Part shown: positions 44,067 through 53,443 of the stretch, piece by piece
How positions within the stretch are numbered: position 1 is the first letter of the stretch
Layout: each line of letters begins with the position of its first letter
Assembly (NCBI GenBank): GCA_003024785.1
Contig: PUQB01000295.1
Coordinates: forward strand, 243,616 to 307,615
Direction: 5' to 3'
DNA: 64,000 nt
Source of the DNA: Selaginella tamariscina
Taxonomy: Eukaryota; Streptophyta; Lycopodiopsida; Selaginellales; Selaginellaceae
Made by a program: the position numbers and the translations under genes
Notes under the pieces: generated by a model
The model's input: only the letters and a program-made list of their open reading frames with translations
What the model was told of the DNA's origin: nothing
Databases searched by the model: none

Positions 44067-47000
44067 AAGGACGATTTGATCAAACAAGGAGATCGAGTCA
44101 TTAGTATGGAGTCGTCGTCAAATTCTGGGTAAGAATTAAAATAAAATCTGTTATACTCGGATACTTGAACTAATCATTTTTGTATTCAGATGTGGAATTG
44201 AGGTGACATTAAAGACAAGAGCAGGAGAAGAGATGGGCAGGGGGATTCTGGAATCAACTTGGCCATATTTTAAGATAAATGGGAAGCGCATTGGAGCAAC
44301 CATGGTTGCTGTCAAATTAACCTCTGTCACATCTCATGGACAAGCAAAACAATGGAAAGTAGATTCGCTAGTCAAGCACCCGAAAGCAGGCTGCGAACCC
44401 AGATTGGACGATGCTCGACAGATATGCCTTGTTCCATCCAATGTCACGTTCTCGGATCCAGAGGTCGTCAGTTACAACATTAATTTCGGGTGGTTTTGTC
44501 GACTTGTGGATAATGACGTTCACGTGTTCACTAATGATGTTGACCTTGGAGTTCTTCTTCAACTCAACGAAAGCCCATCTATGGAGGGGATCCATCTGGA
44601 TGTCTACTTCGAAGATCTTCAGACTCATCGAGTAGGTGTATTGTCAGGAGATATTGCTTCACAATACAGAAAATCAGCAAGTGGAGCAATCTTCCCTCTT
44701 CACATTGAAGAAGAACACAGCGACATCATAAGGGAGATTGAGAAGGTGGCTCGGTCTCAGGTTCTCTACAGATCACGTTCAATTTGCTTAGGAAGCTTCG
44801 GGAGCTGGAAGAGTGTGCCGAGAACACTAGAACAGCTGCAGTCGGGGATCACACATGTTGATTCGGATCGCAAAAGAAAATCATCAATCGTTTTGTCAGC
44901 TGCACCTGTGGCATCTCATGCTGCAATAAGTCACAAGGAAATGATGTTGGATGATAAGATTTATCCTTGTAGGGTTAAATATTGCAGCGTCAACCCAAAC
45001 TTCAATTACAGGCCACTCAACCAGGAACGTGTAGCTGAGCTCATGGAGAAGATGAAGGACGACAATTCTTATACCGTTCCACATAATGCTGTTTTGTGTC
45101 CATACTATGAAAGAAGGAAGGGTGCTGACAAAGTCTGGATCACAACACCAGAACAACTCATGAAGATTCAGACGGAGAATAAAAATCTATCAAGTACTAC
45201 ATCATTAGTGGCCAGCACACAATAACGGCAGCCCAACGACTTCTCGATGAACACAACAAAGGAACGATGGCAACAAAACTTTCCGAGCATACCCGTGAGA
45301 AGCTGACAAAAAGATCGGCGTTTTTAGCTAAGCCGAATCTCACAATCGAGCAGTACCATAAGTTATCGGCGGAATGGGACGCTGCCGACACCAACCACTA
45401 CAACAGCAAAATATGGGAGAAGTTTAAACACACGCGAGCCGTGTGGGAATCTCTTCAGCGACCACAAAGAGCTACCGCAGGGAATACACAATCTGCGGAA
45501 TACCGGGTAAGCGTTTGGGCGGGATTTATCTCGCCGGTATATTAATCTGTCTTTTTCCTCAGAGAGTTGAAGAAATTGCAGCAGTTGATTTTGCCCAGGT
45601 GGGCGGGAAGGAAACATCCTTTCTGATGATGTTGATTTCTTGCCCCGAAGATAGGATCTTTGCCAAATGGTTGGGGATTATGGAATCCTTTTCAAAAGGA
45701 ACACTGAAGAAGAAGCAGACAAGTGAAGGGGAGCCCTCAGAAAAGTCTGCAAAGAAACCCAGTAAGACGCCGAAGGCTAAGTCTGTTCAATCTACAAAGG
45801 ATGTAGACAACGATTTCAAGCTCACATGGTTGAAGCCTTTAAATGGAACAACGATGGAGGAGATGGAAGTCTTGGCTGATTTGGTGATCGATGGCAAACT
45901 ACAAATTAATAACAGCAGCCCAACCTCTCCTTTTCATCTCAAGGCAATGGAGTTGAAGACGGTCAGGCATTTCAAGGAGTGGTTGGGAATACACTGCCAC
46001 AAACTGGGTTGGACCTCGACTTCAACATATGAAGAGGTCAGCAAATATTTGCATGTGACGAACGATGATATGCTTGTCGAATGGGTGAACCAATCGGAAG
46101 ATCTAGGCAAGAATCTATTGCACGCCAACGCCAAAAAGGAGAACATTGGGATGACGCCTTCTCTTATGGCAGTCCTTCAGCAGCGGAGAACCGAATTGAA
46201 CCTTATAAAGGAGGATGCTACGAATCACGACAAGCCCTACAGATGTTTGTTGTTAGATTCGGAGACTTTATGGGGTAACATCACTGCTTGTAGGAAACCG
46301 TTTCAATTGTTCGTGATGGATCGGCGGGTGTCAAAAAATCTTTCGACAGATAGGGCACTAGAGGATCTGGTGGAGAAACTTAGCCGTGCAAGCATATACA
46401 TAGAAGGTATTTATTATTGAATTCATGCTTGCGCTCTTCACTGATACCTACTTTTTCAGGTATTTATTTCTTGATTCTTGCTCATGTCACCGATACTTTT
46501 GCCTTCGCCTTCGCCAAGAAGAATAGACATCGTTGGACAGGATTTTATATGAACGATGCTAATCCCAAGTGCATTGATACGTTGTTCACTTGGTTGTTAG
46601 GAATGCGCCAAACAATTTCAAGCTTCCAAATGACTGGCCAGGCATCTGTTTGCACTCCAACGGCCCTGAACCTCCATCCGATACACCGATAGGTATGAGT
46701 GACGTATTCGGCAATGTACGTTATCCAAACATTACAAGTCAAGCGGCACGGAGCATCGTCAACTTGATCAGGGGTCCTCACAGTGATGCGTGGGTTTTTG
46801 ACTACTGCACTAGGGGGTCCGTCTTGAAGGAGTGTTACCTTCGGCATACATGTGTGTTTGCCGTTGAAAGGATAAGACCATGGTTGAGGACCTGAACAAG
46901 TGGATAGATTGGGTCTCAACTGAGTACCCCAACGAATCCATAAAGGCGTATTTGAGAAAGTTCCCTCCAGATAAGTGCGATAGCTCTGAAGGTGAATCTG

Positions 47001-47205
47001 GTTCAATCTCGGAGTCTGAGAACGAACTTCAATCAGATATTAGACCGGAAGTTATCTCGAGGAGTACAGAACATTCGCACACTCCAGGACCCATGGAAAC
47101 ATCAATAGAAGATGCAGAAGATCTTGAACCATCTCACAAGCGGCTTAGACCTTCTTCGCCTCACTCAGAAGGTAATAGCGAAGAAGAATTGATAATGAAT
47201 TGATA
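44067..47205 (+). CDS. ParB/sulfiredoxin-like domain plus DNA-methyltransferase-like region
   Basis: Exon 1 (44067-44128) has ATG 44106 and donor GTAAG. Exon 2 (44190-45506) opens 'CGIEVTLKTRAGEEMGRGIL'. Its end has the ParB-like pattern 'NYRPLNQERVAELMEKMKDD' ... 'YYIISGQHTITAAQRLLDEH' (45010-45250), where ParB proteins have R..V..L..SI and GxHR..A; the Arg is Thr here. A 56-bp intron (45507-45562), exon 3 (45563-46406) with a Lys-rich linker, an intron (46407-46459) and exon 4 follow. Late in the gene 'ITSQAARSIVNLI', 'WVFDYCTRGSVLKECYLR' and 'CVFAVER' (46735-46870) align with the KP..L..LI, D-x-F-x-G-x-G motif I and xE segments of beta-class adenine methyltransferases, but motif I is degraded, and 'VMDRRVSKNLS' (46315) sits where DPPY is expected. 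An acidic Ser-rich tail follows. One-base breaks occur near 45195, 46600 and 46870. ParB plus methylase fusions are known from phages and bacteria. The eukaryotic role is unknown. Confidence 0.5.
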
Positions 47206-47269
47206 GAGTGATGAATAGTTGTAAATGAGTGTAACATAAGGCATTTTTGTATATTTCTTTTATATTTGT

Positions 47270-48675
47270 ACAGAAAATAAATTCTCAAGGATTAATGAAG
47301 CTTTTAGTTCAAACATGGGTCACACATTAACAAGGTAAATAATATACCTTGATAATTTTAAGGTCAGCTAATTATCATTTTGCAGATGTAATGAAATAAT
47401 TGAGAACATGGATTTTCAGCATTGCCATGAGGTAAGAGAGGGGTTTGGCGACAATTTCTTGTGCCACATGTCAGAATGACAGAGTTCATGCAGGAAATGG
47501 ATAATAATGCAGCTCAAAACATCGTTACCATGGGGGCCACTTCAGTTTTTCATCATCATTTTTATTGGCTTCAGTTCCGAAATCAATTTCTTCAGCGCAT
47601 GCAATATCTGAATCTTGTAAGGATGATGTACAATTAAATGATGAAGGGATAGGCAACGAGATAGTGGCAACGGATAAATGTGAAAGGGAGCAAACAAGTG
47701 ATTTGCAAAGTATTCAAGAGGCAACGCTATCTCATGTTACTCATGGCCATATTGTGTTGTTGGATGTCAATGGTGTTCTGCTTCATCGACAAAGGCCCGA
47801 GGATAGAAAAAAGAAATCAAACAAGGAGATTTCATTCCTTGTCATGGTAAATTTCGATATGATATTATTTTTCGTCCAGGGTTGGATCGTCTCTTTCAAA
47901 AGCTTAAGGAGATGGGTGCGCTTGTGGGGATTTGGTCATGCATGCAGATTCATAACTTAACACCGCTGTTGAATTTACTTAAGAAACATTGTAGTGTTGC
48001 AGAAGAGGTGATTCGTAAAGATTGGATTTTTGACCAGCGAAATGTTATAAACCTCTCGAATTTCACAATATAAGAAAGGAAAGCAAGCCATACTTCTTCA
48101 AGAATGAAAGAATAATTGGGACTCATGGGGAGATCAGTCGCTTAAGGATAATGAAGAATGCACAGATCTTAGTAGTAGACGACTCTCCTCAGAAGGCTAT
48201 GCTCAACCAAAACATTGCTTGTATTCATCCAATCACTTTCGATCCATATTCTGATACCGATATCATGGATGAGCTAGTGAACTACTTGGATACGTGCCTC
48301 AGAAAGAAGAATCTCGAAAATTTTTGTGAGCAGTATCCACCGTATCATACATTTCCTGAAGCTTTTCTTTCTCGTGATATTGAATTTTATAAAATGAAGG
48401 ATAGCAACCGGGCGCTTTATAATATTATTCTTAAGGAACGTCAGTTTTTAGATGAGCCTTTATGCAGACCTTCTCTTATCACATCTTATGTATTAACAAG
48501 GATGGCAACTCCCAATTGCATTCGTGAGAGTGTTAAGTGGTGGCAACAACATCAAGATATTGACCAAAATGATTTGATTAATCCGGAGAGTGATGATTTA
48601 GACAAAATGAAAAGATTTCTTTGTATGATAGAAGAAAGTATTTATAAAAAAATTAACATGTTGATAAGAAAATGA
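47270..48675 (+). CDS. FCP1-like (HAD) phosphatase-homology protein, frame-damaged
   Basis: Small 5' exon candidates lie at 47277-47334 and 47386-47430. The main region from about 47560 has an acidic N-terminus, then 'HIVLLDVNGVLLHR' (47748), the FCP1/CTD-phosphatase box DxDGxL with the second Asp replaced by Asn. After a shift in an A-run near 47815 come 'YDIIFRPGLDRLFQKLKEMG' and 'GIWSCMQIHNLTPLLNLL' (47862-47975). After another shift near 48060 come 'ESKPYFFKNERIIG', 'AQILVVDDSPQKAMLNQN' (48157-48210) and 'ELVNYLDTCL', followed by about 130 more residues to a stop at 48675. RPGL, W(S/T), KP and VDDSPxK are the expected order. The D-to-N change suggests loss or change of dephosphorylating activity. 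It lies same-strand and close behind the ParB-like gene, so the two may share a locus history. Confidence 0.65.
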
Positions 48676-48679
48676 TTTC

Positions 48680-48930
48680 ATTTGTAATTATGTTTGATAG
48701 TATTTCTTCATTATTGTAAACTATTTTTAGAATAATATGAATATTCTAAGATATTTTAGGAATATTCCTTACTAAGTAAGGTTATTGAAGGATTAATTAA
48801 TTAATTAATTAATATTTAAGGCTTAATTACATATTAATTAAATGATTAATTAATAATTAAAACTTAAGTATTAATTAGTAATTTATTTTATATTCCCATT
48901 TTCACGTATCATGCCCACTTTAGTACAATG
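48680..48930. other. AT-rich 3' flank
   Basis: ATTAATTAA-rich sequence after the FCP1-like gene. It probably includes its 3' UTR. No motif assigned. Confidence 0.5.
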
Positions 48931-48939
48931 TGCATCTTG

Positions 48940-49235
48940 GCTCTATCATGGGGGTATGTGCAAGGCATGTCTTCTTAGCGGGGTTAGGGTATGAACTTGT
49001 CTAGGTCTACTAGGGTAGGATCTTAAATTTTGCTTGGGTTATCCTCCAAGGTTTAGGGGATAGTCATATTAGAGGACTTAAGTAGACACTAAGTCTTGAG
49101 TCTATTTAGGTATCTGAGTTAAACTCTCAAGGTCATCTTGAAAGACTTAACATTGCTCACATAGGATGTTGATATTGAATGATTAGTTGGTAGTTGTGTG
49201 TTGCCACTTATTGGCCCTTTCAGTTAAAACTATAA
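48940..49235. repeat. Dispersed repeat D, copy 2
   Basis: Matches 20950-21230 in the same orientation ('tcatgggggtatgtg', 'cttgtctaggtctac', 'ggccctttcagttaaaact'). Here the AAGTGAG minisatellite does not follow. It ends before the A-rich 49235-49500. Confidence 0.75.
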
Positions 49236-49648
49236 CAAAAACTAAAAGGTCCTGGACATGACGAACTTTAGGTAGCCGAAAAGTTTCCTCAAAAGAATAG
49301 AGAAAAATGAAAGCAACTAAAAATACATGAGGTATCAACAAACAAGATCCAATAGAAGTTCCAGAGGTTAAGGAAGAAATTACACACAAGAAGAAGAAAA
49401 AGAACTAAGTCATGGTACAACTACAAAAGAACACCAAACAAGGACGTGATTAACTAACAAGCCCCCCATATGCCATAAACACCAAGAACAAAAAAAGTAA
49501 AGGGCGGTGTTCCAAAGAAGAATAAATAAATGAATATTACATAAATTGCTCTAGTTGTAGATTCACATGTATATTTTTGTACAAATGTAAATAACTAATG
49601 TATGTATCTTCCATTGCATGTGTAGACATCAATTTGTATATTGGTTTT
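49236..49648. other. A-rich spacer, no gene
   Basis: A-rich with 'aagaagaagaaaaagaa' near 49390. The minus-strand open frame here looks like chance. Confidence 0.5.
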
Positions 49649-49649
49649 T

Positions 49650-49893
49650 ACATTGTTTTTTTACCCAATGTTTTATGTATTTTCAATAAGTTATTTAAGA
49701 CATTGTTTTTACCCAATGTTTTATGTATTTTTTATAAGTTACTTAAGACATTGTTTTTTACCCAATGTTTTATGTATTTTCAATAAGTTATTTAAGACAT
49801 TGTTTTTATCTAATGTTTTATGTATTTTCTATAAGTTATTTAAGACATTGTTTTTACCCAATGTTTTATGTATTTTTGATAAGTTATTTAAGA
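49650..49893. repeat. 48-bp tandem repeat, five units
   Basis: Five units of 48-49 bp ('acattgttttt(a)cccaatgttttatg' then 'tattttcaataagttatttaag') with few differences. Because 48 is a multiple of 3 the repeat stays open in frame and translates as a 16-residue repeat ('LPNVLCIFNKLFKTLF'). Start context and composition do not support a gene. Confidence 0.9.
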
Positions 49894-49989
49894 CATGATT
49901 ACAAAACTCATCAATGAATATAAATTCAATAATTATCATTATTCCATTTTAACACATCATTTTATTTTAATTCAAATCACTTCTTACAT

Positions 49990-50265
49990 AAATGATATCC
50001 TTCGTCTATACCATATTGAGATGGAAGTATGAACAGAATCAACGGTGGTGGTTGCACTTCAAGTGGAAGTGGCAGAAGCCATGGAGAGGAAAGACTAGTG
50101 AGGCCTTCCAAGGTTGTGGGCCTGCTGGAGATGACTTTGAGGGTATATTCCTCGAATTTGTTGAGAAGAAGTGCATGGCATGGGCAAGGGAGTCTCCAGT
50201 CACATATTCGACCTCAGAACCCATCGGCAACCTCGCTGGAAGCGCATGAGAATCTGACCCATGTA
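49990..50265 (+). other. Exon-like stretch, unrecognised
   Basis: GC-richer island with a plus frame from ATG 50029: 'MNRINGGGCTSSGSGRSHGE', 'VVGLLEMTLRVYSSNLLRRS', 'SHIRPQNPSATSLEAHENLT', followed by a donor-like 'GTATGTATAAC' at 50261. It could be the first exon of a lost gene. No family recognised. The following 50270-51190 is AT/GT-rich without further exons. Confidence 0.35.
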
Positions 50266-51199
50266 TGTATAACATTGTGTGTGTGCGTGCGTGCGTGCGG
50301 TGTTTTATAGATAAATCATGAAAGCTTACTTGCTGCAGATTTAGCCAGGAATTTATTTTATTTTTTGCTTCTTCAACATACCATTTTCATACGACAAAGT
50401 GATTATACAGATATTACATACATGAACACACACCAATTTTCAACCTTCTGGGAAGCTTGTTCACGTCTTTCAGGTAATGTACAAATGCTTTGTATGTCTC
50501 TCTCTCTCTCGCGTGGATATATATGATGAGTTCATGTTGTAACATGCTATGCATTTAGTTTTTATATATAGCTACTTAATTCTGCGAATAACAGCATACA
50601 TACGATGGACACTCCCTATTAGGAAGATACTACCTGTCTTACAGCTAATTAAGCTTTTAAAACACATTTATGATGTTGTCTGCTTATGTATATATATATG
50701 TGATATGTGTGTATGTGCCTGTGTGCATAATGTGTATATACATACAGCACCTGTTGATGTATATGTTTAGATATTTATTTCTTTCGCCGGATTTATATGT
50801 GTGCGTGTGTAAATGAAATGTAGTGCAGACATAGATGTTATATTGGAGATATATTCGTCTCTTCATCTGTAAATATATTTGTAGAGAGAGATTTATAATA
50901 TAAATGAATACACACACATACAGACATTAACAGCACACATGTCGGTGTTTTCCTGAATTACAGGAGGAAAAAGCACTGAAACTGTATACTAAGGAAAATA
51001 CTTATTTTTCATATAGATAGATATATATATATAAATTTTAAATTGGGCGAAACCGACGTTCGTAGGAACAACGCACTGCCACCTCAGTCTATACAAGTTG
51101 TCAAACTCCTACAAATCCAAAATATATGTATATAATATTTTGTATTTTGTATATCTGATTGAAAAAGCATTATATGAAATGTAAAACATGTCAAGCGCT

Positions 51200-51425
51200 G
51201 ATACCAATTTACTAAATAGTGACCACGGTCATCTTCCACTGGACTTTCTTCATGGCAGTTCTCATATTTTCTTCCAGCGGATCTCTATCATGGCTTTTCC
51301 AAACGTTGTTTGTTGTTTTGTGTGTGCATGCGTGCGTGCGCATGCGTGTTATAGTTGGCAAACTCACCTGTTTACCAAGTGCAGTTTTTGCTACATTATA
51401 TATTATTTTAATATTTTATGTATAG
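51200..51425 (-). pseudogene. NLR exon 1/2 junction scrap (second copy)
   Basis: Plus text 'ctaaatagtgaccacggtcatctt' and 'gcatgcgtgttatagttggcaaactcacctg' parallels 55852-55875 and 55975-56012 of NLR copy B, including the (GT)n tract and the donor complement 'ctcacctg'. The exon between is replaced by unrelated or highly diverged sequence. It is the same scrap as at 930-1105 but better kept. Confidence 0.5.
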
Positions 51426-51429
51426 ATGA

Positions 51430-51948
51430 TGTTATATATACACGTTATACCACATATATATAGAATTCTATGTACATGTATGTAATCATGTATATAAAAA
51501 GATTTGTGAATATACATTAATATCTTAAAGACTTGGTATTAAGGGGCAAAAAAAACACATTAAAACTTTAATTTAATGGTTAAGCATAAATTATATGTGT
51601 GTGTGGTAAAAGGAGGTTTATGTTACAATATATTAACATTTTTGAGTCTTAGGCCACTTGGTTATATTTAAAATTTTATATCTTATTTTGTGTATTAATA
51701 TTAATTACATATACTACTTATTGATTACTCTATGAATCTAAAACAACGTCTATGAAGTTTATAGCAATCAGTGCACAAAAAATATATATGACCGGCAAAT
51801 AAATGCATCATAAACATTTATTAAGAGATTTTATATATATACTATATGTGTGTGTGTGTTCAATGTTCACATGTATAATATTATGTTATATACATGATAG
51901 CATATATACACATCAGGAGAAACAAGTTTTAAGATTGTCATTCTACTT
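51430..51948. other. AT-rich 3' flank of NLR copy B
   Basis: No gene seen. 'ataaatgcatcataaacatttattaag' (about 51800) and '(TG)n' near 51850 parallel the 3' flank of NLR copy A at 13030-13090, extending the duplication past the stop codon. Confidence 0.5.
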
Positions 51949-53411
51949 TTAAGTTGTCATCCGTTGCTCAACTAGTTTTCCCTCCTTTGGTACCAGCACT
52001 CTCTCCTCCTCATTAACAGATCCAATTCCAGGACATTTGGACATGTTAATAGTCTTCAAAGAAATAAGAGTTTCAATGTAGCCTGGAAGACAAATTAGTT
52101 TAGGCAAATTTCGTAACTCCATCTCTTCCAAGTTGACAAGAGAGAAGAATTGTGTGTGATCCTCTAATAGTGCTTCCAACCGTGAACAATTATGGATAGT
52201 TAACCTCTTAAGACCTGTGAACAATGTGACTACAGGTGGTAGATGTTTGAATGTGAAACTTTCAATTGTAAACCTTTGAAGTCTTGGAAATCCAGAAGGA
52301 TTTATTCCGCCTTTCCATATCAACGAGGGTAAGGAATCTAAATAAAGACTTCTGACGGTTAAACAAGTAGAATGAGGTGGAAGTCTTTTCAAGACAGTTG
52401 CATCTTTTGATTGATATATAGTCATGGATCTGTTCAATGAAATTTCAAATGGCTTAAGTTGTTGCAGTCTGAAATATATAAATATTTCAATCCCTGGTTA
52501 AAATAAAATATTTTACTTTTAATCAATGTTAAAATAATATAATAATACATAATACTAATATAACATGAGACTTGGCATTTACATTATTATAATATATACA
52601 TATTTAAATTTTGCTAGGAAATAATAAATCTATATAAAACTTAAAATGAAAATCATGTTTGTTCCAGATAACGTAAAGTATATATCCATCGTGGATGGAT
52701 ATAATAATGAGTATTAAAATAATTAAAACCTTCAAGGTCACAGGGTATGCATGTAAGTCTAGTTATTTTATTCATATTTATAATGGTTATTTAAAAGCTT
52801 TATTAATATTTCCGACATACATATGTATATATATGCCATAAACCACAAATATCATACACAATTGTAAGTGTGAAACTTTGTTCATATTGTAAGCAGTTTA
52901 ATAATTTAGGCCTTTAATTCTTTAATCACATAAATCTTTATGTTTAATGAAGTTTAACTAACAAGGAAAAGCACATGTCCGTTATGCATGCATATGTCCC
53001 CTACAGGGTAGCAGTTACTATTACACTATACCACATGTTAATACTTTTTAATAAAATTCTTATAATTGTGTTCAACACATATTCATTTAAACAAAAATTA
53101 TACTAATTATCCGGTAGTTTCATTCATTACTTAAGATACAAGCAACCTAACCCAGCATATGTATATAATTAGATTTACCTTGAATTGAATTGTAACAACT
53201 GGTCACAACATGATATTCTTACTTGCACCAGAACATTGGCTATCTGAACAAAATAAAGTTTTCACTTCTTTGACAGTATTATGAAAATGTTTCACTTTAA
53301 AGTTAGCTTGGAATTTTATTATTTATATATGTTATACTTAAAGTAGGTTATATAGTTATGAGTATATTTGTGTGTATTTGCTTTGTCTGCTATACACATA
53401 ATACCCTCGTC

Positions 53412-53443
<32 letters not shown>

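Noticed and set aside
52290-52325. Palindrome-like 'ggatttattccgcc' within the last exon of NLR-B
   Set aside because: The homologous stretch in NLR-A ('ggagtaaattattggattt') aligns without an insertion, so this is ordinary coding divergence and not a member of the GC palindrome family.
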